From: UBA8296 sp031581145
Lineage (GTDB): Bacteria; Bacteroidota; Rhodothermia; Balneolales; Balneolaceae
Reading direction: 5' to 3'
Length of the DNA: 64,000 nt
NCBI GenBank assembly: GCA_031581145.1
Contig: JAVLBP010000001.1
Coordinates: 172,908-236,907, forward strand
The position numbers were made by a program, and so were the translations under genes. Under the pieces are notes generated by a model, which was not told the origin of the DNA, searched no databases, and saw nothing but the letters and a program-made list of their open reading frames with translations. This document shows, one piece after another, positions 17,209 through 26,357 of the stretch (positions within the stretch are counted from its first letter, which is position 1; each line of letters begins with the position of its first letter).

Positions 17209-18342
17209 TTACGATATAGTAGACGCATCCCGTAGGTGAAACACCTCACGAGATACACGCTCGCTCCAGCGTGTGTAGAGTTCATAGGGAATGGTCTCAG
17301 CCATGCGTGCCATTTCCCACGCAGCCATTCCCTGACCACCAAATAGATGGACTTTAGTAAAAGGTGGCACTTTTGTTGGCGAAAAAACCAGAACATAATC
17401 CATCGTTACACGTCCTGCCAATGAACATTGAATCCATCCACCATCTGTTTGTACCCCAACCCATGATTCACCCGGAGGAAGGTTTCGAGGAAGACCGTCC
17501 GCATACCCCACGGGAATTGTCAGGATAACCCCATCCTCCGGCACAGTCCAAACCCATCCATAACTGACCGTGTCACCTGCCGAGATAGGTCGTTGCTGGA
17601 CGACTTCACTCACCCAAATTGTGGTGGGTTGTAGACGTTGGACAATAGCGAGGACATCAGGGGTTTGCTTCCACGGTGGGATGGGTGAAATTCCCCAAAA
17701 CGGATTGCCTGTGCGCACCATAGAACCCATGGGGGCTTGTCCAGAAAGGGATGCCGCACCATTGGAGATATATTTCAGAGGAATTTCATCAAAATACTCC
17801 ATCGCACTGTCAAACAACGAGTATTGCGAAGGGACTCCTGGATGATCCGCCTCATCAGCCATGGCATAATGGGTATAAACCCCTCCGCAACGTAGACGAC
17901 TGTTTAGAATGGCTTGTTGTCGCGCCGATGCCCAATCCTCTGGTCTAATCCCCAGACGGTGCATCCCCGTGTCAAGATTCAGATGGTAGCGTGTACCATC
18001 CATCAGAATGGAGAAGTGTGACAAGTCACTAATCGTGGCTGTTATATCATAGGTCACGTATGAGACCGCGGTTTCGGCCGTTGGAACCCCCATCACTAGA
18101 ATGGGTGAAGTGACTTTGGCGGCTCGTAGTTCAATGGCCTCATCCACTGTGGCCACCGCCATCATATCAACCAAAGGATCTAAGACTTGCCCCATCACAT
18201 TGGCGCCATGTCCATACGCATTGGCTTTCACCACCGCCATCAATCGGGTGTCCAACCCTATCCACTCACGGATGACCCCCACATTGGCTCGAACTTTATC
18301 AGCATCAATCTCGAGGTTGGATGTTGGGTATTGTGGTTTCAT
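17209..18342 (-). CDS. alr: Alanine racemase
   Basis: PLP enzyme supplying D-alanine for peptidoglycan. 377 residues, normal length. Seen: N-terminal LEIDADKVRANV, PLP lysine in AVVKANAYGHGA, YHLNLDTGMHRLGI, SNGAAS, MVRTGNPFWGI, the second catalytic tyrosine in DTVSYGWVW, IPVGYADGLPR and LAGRVTMDYV. All key blocks are present. It is co-directional with and 21 bases downstream of a phytoene-dehydrogenase-like oxidoreductase, and converges with the FKBP-like gene. No sign of truncation. Confidence 0.94.
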   Translation of the reverse strand: MKPQYPTSNLEIDADKVRANVGVIREWIGLDTRLMAVVKANAYGHGANVMGQVLDPLVDMMAVATVDEAIELRAAKVTSPILVMGVPTAETAVSYVTYDITATISDLSHFSILMDGTRYHLNLDTGMHRLGIRPEDWASARQQAILNSRLRCGGVYTHYAMADEADHPGVPSQYSLFDSAMEYFDEIPLKYISNGAASLSGQAPMGSMVRTGNPFWGISPIPPWKQTPDVLAIVQRLQPTTIWVSEVVQQRPISAGDTVSYGWVWTVPEDGVILTIPVGYADGLPRNLPPGESWVGVQTDGGWIQCSLAGRVTMDYVLVFSPTKVPPFTKVHLFGGQGMAAWEMARMAETIPYELYTRWSERVSREVFHLRDASTIS

Positions 18343-18363
18343 GAACGACGGCGAATTGATGCT

Positions 18364-19977
18364 TTATGAGCCTCCAAAAAAGGACGGCTTGATGTCTTTA
18401 AGGATGACATTGGCTGCATTACGACCTGCGGCTCCAAATACACCGCCTCCAGGATGACACGATGCACTGGCCAAATAAAGATCTTTGATCGGTGTTTTGT
18501 ACTGGCTCATTTCTGGTAAAGGACGGAACATGAACATTTGGTCAAAATTCATCTCCACATGCATCACATTGCCACGAAGTAGCCCATGTTTTCGCTCAAT
18601 ATCCAGAGGCGATTGAATCACCCAATCAATGAGTTTTCCTTTCATATTCGGGGCATAGCGCTCCACCACACCATAAATTTTTTCTGCTTCTCGCTCACGT
18701 ATATCATCCCAGTGAACACCATTGGCAAGTTCATAGGGATGCCATTGAGCCCAAGCAAAGAGTGTATGTGCTCCATCTTTGGCAACATCTGGATCAATTT
18801 TGGAGAAGGTCATCGCCAACACAGCAGGGTCCTCTGGCGGAGTCCCTTTCATATAATCTCCAACAGCGCGGTGCATGTAGTCCACGGAGGGAGCCAATAA
18901 TTGCATACCGTTATGAATCTCAGGATCACCCGGTGCAGCGGTGTAGTCGGGAAGCTCTTCAACTGCACATCGAATCACCATGCCAAAGCCATTACCCACT
19001 TGAATATTCTCCACGCGCTTGAAAAGCTTATCGTCAAGATGCTCTTTGCCAACCATGCCAAGCATTGTGGTTTGAACGTGGGCATTCGACACGACGAGAT
19101 CGGACCGGAACTCACGCCCATCTTTGGTCACAGCACCAATTGCTCGCCCCTTTTCAATCTGGATGTGATCCACTTCGGCGTCACATACCACGTTACCACC
19201 ATGTGCTTCGAGATAACGGGCCATTGCCTGTGTGAGCATTCCACTTCCACCCCTCGGATGCTTTGCCCCACTTTGATGCAACATTGACTGCCAACCCACA
19301 AAATCGCCTGTGGCCGGTGCATCAGGCACAGGTCCAGACTGTGCAGCAAACCAAACCAGTGCGGCTTTGATGTATGGACTATCGAAGGCATCATCGACAA
19401 CCTTGCCATAGCTCCCTAAGATTTTTTGTAATCCAGGTAGCGATTCACCCTTGTTAAACATGGCGCCATCCCGCATTTGACCCTTGGCCATTTCGGCAAC
19501 AATGCCTCCAGCAGCCGGTGGAATTTGAAACGTTTTGAGTACCCCTTTGTTAATTTTCTCCCAAAAAGTGATGAACTCTCGATAATTGGCAACATCAGAC
19601 GGGCTAACCTGACCAATCGATTCAAGGGTTTTTTCAAGATCTTTATAAAAATGGATAACCCCTTTTCCATCTGGCAAGGGATAGCTCATCATGGGGTCCA
19701 TATCGATGTATTCAAGCCCATAATTTTCCAGCTCAAGCTCTTTTATGATACCTGTTTGATGAATCATAATGTGAACAGACGATCCAATATCCATCCTAAA
19801 TCCATGTGGATGGGCTGGTGATTCAAAATGGGTTTCTGTGCACACAGCTCCTCCCAGAGACTCACGACGCTCCAACACCGTTACGTTGTGGCCGGCCTTC
19901 GCGAGGTAACAAGCTGAGACCAACCCATTGTGGCCTGATCCAATGACGAGTATTTGTTTGGAAGACGAGGATGGCAT
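18364..19977 (-). CDS. FAD-dependent oxidoreductase, phytoene-dehydrogenase-like (PYROXD2-like)
   Basis: Flavoprotein of 537 residues. Seen: dinucleotide-binding motif VIGSGHNGLVSACYLAKAGH near residue 11, then VLERRESLGGAV, and at the C-terminus LASASCHPGGGVFGAAGRNAA, the FAD-binding end of the CrtI/PYROXD2 group. The middle (SGMLTQAMARYLEAHGGNV, LVVSNAHVQTT) matches the same fold. Its sequence is closer in pattern to the PYROXD2-like group than to true carotenoid desaturases, and no crtB or other carotenoid gene is adjacent, so the substrate is unknown. It starts 120 bases from the divergent sppA gene. Confidence 0.8.
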   Translation of the reverse strand: MPSSSSKQILVIGSGHNGLVSACYLAKAGHNVTVLERRESLGGAVCTETHFESPAHPHGFRMDIGSSVHIMIHQTGIIKELELENYGLEYIDMDPMMSYPLPDGKGVIHFYKDLEKTLESIGQVSPSDVANYREFITFWEKINKGVLKTFQIPPAAGGIVAEMAKGQMRDGAMFNKGESLPGLQKILGSYGKVVDDAFDSPYIKAALVWFAAQSGPVPDAPATGDFVGWQSMLHQSGAKHPRGGSGMLTQAMARYLEAHGGNVVCDAEVDHIQIEKGRAIGAVTKDGREFRSDLVVSNAHVQTTMLGMVGKEHLDDKLFKRVENIQVGNGFGMVIRCAVEELPDYTAAPGDPEIHNGMQLLAPSVDYMHRAVGDYMKGTPPEDPAVLAMTFSKIDPDVAKDGAHTLFAWAQWHPYELANGVHWDDIREREAEKIYGVVERYAPNMKGKLIDWVIQSPLDIERKHGLLRGNVMHVEMNFDQMFMFRPLPEMSQYKTPIKDLYLASASCHPGGGVFGAAGRNAANVILKDIKPSFFGGS

Positions 19978-20097
19978 AACGTTACCTGCTGACTTGAGTT
20001 TTGAATGAGCGTTATGAATTGGAATTTGAACCCAAAGGCTCTTTCTTTCGTATAAGATAACGATCTGGCAACCGAAACCGTTTTAATACAACCAATC

Positions 20098-21891
20098 ATG
20101 CGTTTTTTATCCACATTTTTTGCCTCACTTCTAGCCATTTTCGTAGCGTTTGGCCTTATTTTTGTCCTTACAATTGCCATCGTTGCAAGTAGCTCTTCTG
20201 AGCCAGAGCCTTATATAGAGGACAAGTCCGTCCTAAAAATTGATCTGAGTGGTGCGCTCTCCATGCGGGCAGATCAAGATCCATTTGAGGCATTGTTGAA
20301 TGAAGGCGACGTCCCTCTGTCTATTGAATCCTTACGCGATGTGCTTGAAAAAGCTGCCGTCGATGAGCGAATTAATGGTGTTTGGCTAGAAACCGAATTT
20401 ATCACTGGAAGTTGGGTTGCGCTTGAAGAGGCGCATCGACTATTGTCACAGTTCAAGGAAGAGTCTGGTAAGTTTGTCTTGGCCAGCACGACTGATCTCG
20501 GATTTGATGAAAAGGGGTACTACCTAGCATCCACTGCAGATTCGATTTATGCACCATCACAAGCTTATTTTGAGTTTAATGGATTTGTGATGCAGTTAAG
20601 CTATTACCAGGAATTATTGGAGAAAATTGGTGTAGAGCCTGAGATTTTCCGTGTGGGTAAATATAAATCAGCCGTTGATCAGTGGTTAACAGATGAAATC
20701 TCTACAGCAGATCGTGAACAACGAGAGGCCTTGCTAGCTCAGGTTAAGGGGGAGTTTTTATCCAAGGTCTCCCTCAAAACTGGACGCTCTGAAGCGGAAC
20801 TTGATGACCTTATGGACGAATTATACACAGGCAGTATGGTCGATGGCCATGATGCGGGTCTAATCGATGAACTAGCATTTCCTGATGATATCCGAAAAGC
20901 CGTGGCTGAGGCCGCTGGTGTGGAAGAGGTAGATGACTTAGAGGTGGTTGACTTTGATCGGTATGCAAAAGTGGGGCGTGAGGAGGCTGGCTTGCAAGAA
21001 AACACATCAGACAATGAGCTCGCTGTTGTGTATGCCTCTGGGGCCATTATGCCGTCCATCCCAAGCGACTTTCCTTTTGAGTCAGACAATTCTATAACCT
21101 TTGAGGCCTTGAATGAGACACTTAACGAGCTTGAGGACAACGAGGATGTCAAGGGAGTCATCCTCTTTGTTGAGAGTCCAGGGGGCTCGGCATCAACATC
21201 TGAATTGATCTGGAACCGTCTCAAATCGTTCTCTGAAACCAAGCCTATCTACACCTACATGGGATCTGTTGCAGCGTCTGGTGGGTATTACATCGCGGCA
21301 GGTACACCAAAGATTTATGCGTCCCCAAATACCATTACTGGCTCTATTGGTATTTTCAGGACGATGTTTAATGCCGAAGAGTTGATGAATGATCGACTTG
21401 GCATTACACTCAGTGAGGTTCAGACCGATCCTCATGCTGATGTCTTGACTATGACGCGCCCATTGACCGCGGCAGAGCGCAGAGCCATTCAAAATGCAAC
21501 AAACCAAGGCTATGAGCGCTTTTTGGAGGTTGTGGCTGAGTCACGCAACATGACACGAGATGAGGTTCATGAGGTTGCGCAAGGACGTGTTTGGCCTGGC
21601 TCTTTAGCCCAGGAGGCAGGGCTTGTCGATAGCCTAGGCACACTTGATGATGCCCTTGCTGATCTTGCAGCAGAAGCAGAAATTGAAGACTTCGTCGTTG
21701 AACAGTACCCAGAACCCAAAGATCCTTTTGAAGAACTCCTGGGCACAAGCAGTCAAATGATGGCTCAATGGTCGATTCAATGGTTGCCAGAACCTTTACA
21801 AGAGGCCTTAAACCATCCCGTGATGGCAAATACCAAGGCGATGAGCCGTCAAACATGGGCCTTGTCGCCTGTAAAAATCGAACTTCAGTAA
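20098..21891 (+). CDS. sppA: Signal peptide peptidase SppA, 67K type
   Basis: Membrane-anchored serine protease that degrades cleaved signal peptides; 597 residues, the double-domain (long) form. Seen: one N-terminal TM segment (residues 7-32), first S49 domain with SLRDVLEKAA and the catalytic lysine in FRVGKYKSAVDQW, second domain with ILFVESPGGSAS, the nucleophile serine in SVAASGGYYIAAG and ITGSIGIF. The Lys/Ser pair is complete. The stop codon lies inside a 16-bp perfect tandem duplication (21883-21914). The gene converges with rho. Confidence 0.93.
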   Translation: MRFLSTFFASLLAIFVAFGLIFVLTIAIVASSSSEPEPYIEDKSVLKIDLSGALSMRADQDPFEALLNEGDVPLSIESLRDVLEKAAVDERINGVWLETEFITGSWVALEEAHRLLSQFKEESGKFVLASTTDLGFDEKGYYLASTADSIYAPSQAYFEFNGFVMQLSYYQELLEKIGVEPEIFRVGKYKSAVDQWLTDEISTADREQREALLAQVKGEFLSKVSLKTGRSEAELDDLMDELYTGSMVDGHDAGLIDELAFPDDIRKAVAEAAGVEEVDDLEVVDFDRYAKVGREEAGLQENTSDNELAVVYASGAIMPSIPSDFPFESDNSITFEALNETLNELEDNEDVKGVILFVESPGGSASTSELIWNRLKSFSETKPIYTYMGSVAASGGYYIAAGTPKIYASPNTITGSIGIFRTMFNAEELMNDRLGITLSEVQTDPHADVLTMTRPLTAAERRAIQNATNQGYERFLEVVAESRNMTRDEVHEVAQGRVWPGSLAQEAGLVDSLGTLDDALADLAAEAEIEDFVVEQYPEPKDPFEELLGTSSQMMAQWSIQWLPEPLQEALNHPVMANTKAMSRQTWALSPVKIELQ

Positions 21892-21914
21892 AACAACTCT
21901 TCAGTAAAACAACT
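21883..21914. repeat. 16-bp perfect tandem duplication across the sppA stop codon
   Basis: CTTCAGTAAAACAACT occurs twice back to back (21883-21898, 21899-21914). The first copy carries the sppA TAA stop, so the second lies just outside the gene and repeats the last codons. It looks like replication slippage at a gene end. Confidence 0.95.
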
Positions 21915-21937
21915 TAGGTAGAGCGTGTAGTGAGGAG

Positions 21938-23530
21938 TTACTTATTCATGGAGAGTAAGAACTCCTCATTATCTTTTGTCCCTTTAATCTTGTCAAGGAG
22001 GAAGTCCATCGCCTCGTAGGCGTTGTGATTGGTAAGATAACGTCGCAACAACACCACCTTTTCACGCTCACTATCGGGGACAAAGAGTTCTTCACGTCTT
22101 GTACCACTCTTAAAGACGTCAATTGCTGGATAAATACGCCGGTCGGAGAGTTTGCGATCAAGAACGACTTCCATATTTCCAGTCCCTTTAAACTCTTCAA
22201 AAATAACGTCGTCCATTCTAGAACCAGTCTCCACAAGAGCTGTAGCCACAATGGTTAGACTCCCACCCCCTTCAATATTCCTTGCTGAACTGAAAAGTTG
22301 CCTAGGCACTTTGAGTGCTTCTGTATCGACACCGCCACTCATGGTGCGACCACTATTGTTCGCACAAACATTGTAGGCTCGTGACAATCGCGTGATAGAA
22401 TCCATCAAAATGAGCACATCGTGCTTGCATTCGACAAGACGCTTGGCTTTTTCAAACATAATTTCAGCCAAGCCAATATGATTTTCTGGTTTCTCGTCGA
22501 ACGTTGAGGCAACAACTTCCGCGTTGCGAACCGTGCGACGCATTTCCGTCACCTCTTCAGGGCGCTCATCAATGAGCAGGATAATCGTTTTTGTCTCTGG
22601 ATGATTCTCAGCAGCAGCGTTGGCAATGTTTCGCAGGATGGTGGTCTTCCCTGTCTTGGGTTGGGCAACAATCAATGACCGTTGTCCCTTACCCAAGGGT
22701 GCGAAAAGATCTATCAAACGTGTGGAAACTTCTGGTGGGTCATACTCCAATACGTATCGCTGATCGGGATAAATCGGCATCAGATCATCAAAATCACGCC
22801 GATCGTCTAAGGTGTCTGGAAAGCGACCATTGACGGCTTCAACGCGCAATAAGGCAAAGTATCTTTCTCCAACTTTCGGTGGTCGTATAATTCCAACAAC
22901 GCTATCACCTTGCTTGAGTCGGAAACGCTTTACCTGAGATTGACTCACATAAATATCATCAGGGCTTGGCTTGAAATTGTAGTTCACACTACGCAAAAAT
23001 CCATAACCATCAGGAAGAATCTCGAGCGTCCCTTCATTGACAATATATTTGCCAAGTTTTGGGGTAATCTCTGCAAGTCGCTCCTCTAGAGTCTCAGCGG
23101 TGGAGGTAGGTAGGCCATCATCTTCAGAAGGTCGATGATGTTGGGGTGATTTCCCATGGGCTGACTCTCCGTGTTTGGAGGACGTTTTTGATCCCTGGCT
23201 ATCATTGTTTGAGCTTGAATGTGGCCCTGTCTCTGAATGCTCCTCTTGAGCCGACGGTTTTTTGTAGCGTGAGGTATGACTCTCACCATATAATGTAGAG
23301 CCATTAGATGGTTTTGCTGGTTTCAGCTCCCCATCAGACGTTAAATCAAAACGCTGAACTGGACGCACGCCTGATATTGCAACATCAGGATGTTGTTGAG
23401 CTTCAAGGATGGCAGCTATAAGATCGTCCTTTCGTAGTCCTGAGACTCGACGAATATGATAAGATTTAGCTGTCGCACGCAATTGCGTAAGCGACTGACG
23501 CTTTAGTTCTTCAGCGGTGTTCTCTGACAT
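21938..23530 (-). CDS. rho: Transcription termination factor Rho
   Basis: Hexameric RNA helicase that terminates untranslated transcripts. 530 residues; longer than the roughly 420 of Escherichia coli because of an N-terminal insert. Seen: Rho N-domain LTQLRATAKSYHIRRVSGLR (residues ~15-35), a low-complexity Ser/His/Gly-rich linker (~70-145), cold-shock-like RNA-binding domain with GTLEILPDGYGFLR, then ATPase with P-loop VAQPKTGKTTILRNIA, LLIDERPEEVTEM, Walker B DVLILMDSITRL and the R-loop region. The P-loop reads AQPKTGKT where APPRAGKT or APPKAGKT is usual. It is the last gene of the long minus-strand run. Confidence 0.96.
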   Translation of the reverse strand: MSENTAEELKRQSLTQLRATAKSYHIRRVSGLRKDDLIAAILEAQQHPDVAISGVRPVQRFDLTSDGELKPAKPSNGSTLYGESHTSRYKKPSAQEEHSETGPHSSSNNDSQGSKTSSKHGESAHGKSPQHHRPSEDDGLPTSTAETLEERLAEITPKLGKYIVNEGTLEILPDGYGFLRSVNYNFKPSPDDIYVSQSQVKRFRLKQGDSVVGIIRPPKVGERYFALLRVEAVNGRFPDTLDDRRDFDDLMPIYPDQRYVLEYDPPEVSTRLIDLFAPLGKGQRSLIVAQPKTGKTTILRNIANAAAENHPETKTIILLIDERPEEVTEMRRTVRNAEVVASTFDEKPENHIGLAEIMFEKAKRLVECKHDVLILMDSITRLSRAYNVCANNSGRTMSGGVDTEALKVPRQLFSSARNIEGGGSLTIVATALVETGSRMDDVIFEEFKGTGNMEVVLDRKLSDRRIYPAIDVFKSGTRREELFVPDSEREKVVLLRRYLTNHNAYEAMDFLLDKIKGTKDNEEFLLSMNK

Positions 23531-23593
23531 ATAAAATTACATGGTGGTCGATGACGGAGACTTAACTAATCGACCCAAATTCCCTATCTCAAA

Positions 23594-24868
23594 TCATTGC
23601 GCTGGTATTGAAAGAAGAGATGACTTCGAAAACCCAGCGTATAAGGTTTCATAAAAGTAAAAAGAGCCTGTGAAAATTACTAATGAGTCTTTCATGGGGG
23701 TTAACACCTCTGGCATTGTGTCCACCGAAATCGAGGTAAAGGCGTTATTGTTTGGGAGGTTTGCTGTCGTTGCAGCTCGAGGATGATTCATCGACACAAA
23801 GAAGCATTCACCAAACTCATCAAACTGATCCACTATAGATGCCGATACTTTGTCTTTCATCGGTGCATAGACTACCGTCCAGTCTGAAAGAGGGGCAATT
23901 ATTTGACATCGCTGCAGACATAATGCAATCGCCTCTTCATTATGTGCGCCATCATAGTACCAGGTTTTATTCGAATTAATCGAGATAAAAGGTCGCCCCA
24001 TCCATTGACGATTTTGATACTGGCGCCAAGCTTCTTCAAGTCGCTGATTGTATGTACGTTTCTCTGTTTGATGTTGACCCGCAAACACGCCGATACGTGC
24101 ACAAGCCAGACCTGCAAGATGTAGGTTCTGTCGGTCCCATCCTGTGGCTAATTCAAGCTCTACCATGGGTGCAAATTGCCCGTCAATCACCTCAGAGTCT
24201 TTATCTTGAGCAATCATCATGATGCTTTTTTTGGCATCATTATGCAGGTTGCCCAGCACAATGGGTGTGTTTGCCTTTATAATACCTGCTTTTTCAGTGG
24301 CGATTTCTTGTATTGTATGGCCCAGTATGTCGGTATGATCATAGGATATCGACGTTATTACACTAACCCTCGGGGTAATCACATTAGTGGCATCCAAACG
24401 GCCTCCTAATCCTGTTTCTACGATAGCAACATCCACGTCCCATGAGGCAAAAGCTAAAAAAGCAATCAATGTTGTTAGTTCAAAAAATGTGGGTCGTATT
24501 GCCTCGACTACAGGGTGCGCTTCTTGGGCTAAACGAAGGAGAAGCTCATCAGAGATGGGCACTCCGTTCAGTGTCCACCGCTCCTGAACTCTTAACATGT
24601 GAGGTGAGGTATAAACGCCAACCTTAAGACCTTCTGCCATCGCTAATTCTGCTGCCAATCGACATACCGTCCCCTTCCCATTGGTTCCTGCCACGTGAAT
24701 CATTGGGATCCCCTCTTCCGGATGGCCCAACTCCGCGACCATAATCTTCATCTTTTCAAGCCCCAATTCTACAGCATCTCCTCCAACCTTCGCCATCATG
24801 GGTTGCTGATCCATCCAGGTGGTAAGTTCCTCAATAGATGTCCAGTAAGGGATTGCTCCATCGCTCAT
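23594..24868 (-). CDS. folC: Folylpolyglutamate synthase / dihydrofolate synthase
   Basis: Mur-ligase-family enzyme that adds glutamate to dihydropteroate and/or folates. 424 residues. Seen: P-loop HVAGTNGKGTVCRLAAELA (residues ~60-78), YTSPHMLRVQERWTLNG, VAIVETGLGGRLDATNV and SISYDHTDILGHTIQEIATEKAGI, all diagnostic, then DGAHNEEAIALCL in the C-terminal domain. It starts 6 bases after the class IV aminotransferase gene, consistent with a folate-synthesis pair. Assignment is secure; whether it has both activities is not visible. Confidence 0.94.
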   Translation of the reverse strand: MSDGAIPYWTSIEELTTWMDQQPMMAKVGGDAVELGLEKMKIMVAELGHPEEGIPMIHVAGTNGKGTVCRLAAELAMAEGLKVGVYTSPHMLRVQERWTLNGVPISDELLLRLAQEAHPVVEAIRPTFFELTTLIAFLAFASWDVDVAIVETGLGGRLDATNVITPRVSVITSISYDHTDILGHTIQEIATEKAGIIKANTPIVLGNLHNDAKKSIMMIAQDKDSEVIDGQFAPMVELELATGWDRQNLHLAGLACARIGVFAGQHQTEKRTYNQRLEEAWRQYQNRQWMGRPFISINSNKTWYYDGAHNEEAIALCLQRCQIIAPLSDWTVVYAPMKDKVSASIVDQFDEFGECFFVSMNHPRAATTANLPNNNAFTSISVDTMPEVLTPMKDSLVIFTGSFYFYETLYAGFSKSSLLSIPAQ

Positions 24869-24874
24869 GTCATG

Positions 24875-25705
24875 CTAGCTTGTCGAAAGTGTTGTGTAGG
24901 GTATATCTTGCTTAAACATCTCTACTAGCTCCTCAAATTGTGTCGTTTTTGTAAAGGTGTGGCCTTCTACACCATCCACCCAGACCACGTGTTGAAGACT
25001 ATTACTCAGAAATACCCCATCGGCGTCAAGAAGAGTTGCCATCGTAGCCTCAACCTCTGCCATATGAAGTTCGTTTTGGGCATGCACCCAGTCAATTAGC
25101 GCCGATCTCACGACGCCATGAAGTGGCAGACATTGCTTAGAGGGTGTAAAGAGATGATCCCCCTTCATCCAAAATAGATTTGCTCGCGAGCTCTCAGAGA
25201 TTAAGCCCTCTTTTGTGCATAGGATCGGAAAGTCCCACTCCTTGGATCGAGCTTGTCGTTCAGCATGGCGATAATAACTCATCATATTAAGCTTCATGGC
25301 TGCTGGCTTATACTCGTCGGGTAATGGAACCGTAGGGACCCGTCCAATGTGAATTGGATGAGGCCAAGCACTCCCCTCACTCCATTGAATCCACCATCGA
25401 AACTCTCCTGTTTCGGTGATAGCCCCCTGTGGTCGGGCCACCATCCAATCTGATGTGAATCCCTGATCGTTGGCAAGCATCTGCATGGCATGGATCCAAT
25501 CCTGTATTTTCACTAGGCCGTCCACTTCAACGCCCAGATAGGTCAACCCTTCTACCCAACGCGCCCAATGAGCGTCACACCATTCAATACCATTGAGTTT
25601 ATCGACGCGAATCGTCTCAAACGCTCCCTCTCCAAATTGTAGCGATTGGAGTAGCTCCACAGGGACATGCTCTAGAATCCCTACATGGTCCACATAGACA
25701 CTCAT
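24875..25705 (-). CDS. Aminotransferase class IV (PabC-like aminodeoxychorismate lyase candidate)
   Basis: PLP enzyme of fold type IV, 276 residues. Seen: SLQFGEGAFETIRVD near residue 25, an N-terminal core, KLNMMSYYRHAERQA that should contain the PLP lysine, and the signature EGLISESSRANLFW then LPLHGVVRSALIDW. The family includes 4-amino-4-deoxychorismate lyase, branched-chain and D-amino-acid aminotransferases. The folC gene 6 bases downstream favours the PabC role in 4-aminobenzoate synthesis; this is inference from context. Start ATG overlaps the stop of the upstream gene (ATGA), showing translational coupling. Confidence 0.75.
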   Translation of the reverse strand: MSVYVDHVGILEHVPVELLQSLQFGEGAFETIRVDKLNGIEWCDAHWARWVEGLTYLGVEVDGLVKIQDWIHAMQMLANDQGFTSDWMVARPQGAITETGEFRWWIQWSEGSAWPHPIHIGRVPTVPLPDEYKPAAMKLNMMSYYRHAERQARSKEWDFPILCTKEGLISESSRANLFWMKGDHLFTPSKQCLPLHGVVRSALIDWVHAQNELHMAEVEATMATLLDADGVFLSNSLQHVVWVDGVEGHTFTKTTQFEELVEMFKQDIPYTTLSTS

Positions 25706-26337
25706 AATGACAAGGCTTTTTGCAGGGAGAATGCAATCGAGTCACGTTTTGTCCCCACCACAAAGACTCCTGTTGAGGGTGATTCCATATGGACAACCGT
25801 GGGCACACCCGGCAACTCCCATGCTTGATATAATGGGGTGCCATCATACGACCTGAAGTTTTTTACAGAACGCTCCATCGTTACATCCTCTAACACACTC
25901 ACAACATTTTCTCGAGAATCTTTAACAGAAAGTGCTACCAATGATGTCGTGGAGTCGCGAGATTCTTGTTGAAGAATGTTGATCGATTCATCGCTCCAAG
26001 GTGCCCAAAACACTAGGGTTAAGGGATAATTAAGGGGTGGTACCTGATTTCTATTTGTATCCCTTTGTGAGTCTAGGTGTGTATACTGTTGTGTGTCCTG
26101 ATGCTTAGCCTGTTGTGTGTCCTGATTATTCTCAAGTTGTGACAGTGGCCTTGGTATCCCCACCTCGAACCGGGACAGGGAATCAAGGCTGATCTCTTGA
26201 AGTCTGGATGGCAACGCCTCTTCAAACCTGGTCAGACGGCGTTCTTGGTACGCAATGGTACTCCATGCAATGGCAACAAATGATATGGCTGCCACAAAGA
26301 ACATAAACCGAGGGAAATACTTCGGATCAATTCTCAA
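25702..26337 (-). CDS. Membrane-anchored thioredoxin-fold-like protein lacking active-site cysteines
   Basis: Protein of 211 residues, no specific family recognised. Seen: one N-terminal TM segment (residues 11-30), a polar linker with repeated QDTQQ units (~75-95), then a domain with LTLVFWAPWSDES, resembling the FWAxWCxxC of thioredoxin-like proteins but with Ser/Asp/Glu in place of cysteines, a helix, and PGVPTVVH, which has the cis-proline pattern of thioredoxins. This suggests a redox-inactive thioredoxin fold on the outer face of the inner membrane, a structural inference. Linker DNA contains a 24-bp tandem repeat. The stop overlaps the aminotransferase start by 4 bases. Confidence 0.55.
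   Translation of the reverse strand: MRIDPKYFPRFMFFVAAISFVAIAWSTIAYQERRLTRFEEALPSRLQEISLDSLSRFEVGIPRPLSQLENNQDTQQAKHQDTQQYTHLDSQRDTNRNQVPPLNYPLTLVFWAPWSDESINILQQESRDSTTSLVALSVKDSRENVVSVLEDVTMERSVKNFRSYDGTPLYQAWELPGVPTVVHMESPSTGVFVVGTKRDSIAFSLQKALSL
26086..26133. repeat. 24-bp tandem repeat in the thioredoxin-like gene linker
   Basis: CTGTTGTGTGTCCTGAT occurs at 26086-26102 and again at 26110-26126, exactly 24 bp apart. It encodes a repeated QDTQQ element in the interdomain linker. Length divisible by three keeps the frame. Confidence 0.85.
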
Positions 26338-26357
26338 AGACGTCGCTCATTAACCTC

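Noticed and set aside
18364..19977. Carotenoid desaturase (CrtI) call
   Set aside because: The FAD-binding ends fit the broad CrtI/PYROXD2 group, but no other carotenoid gene is adjacent and the sequence pattern fits PYROXD2-like proteins better.
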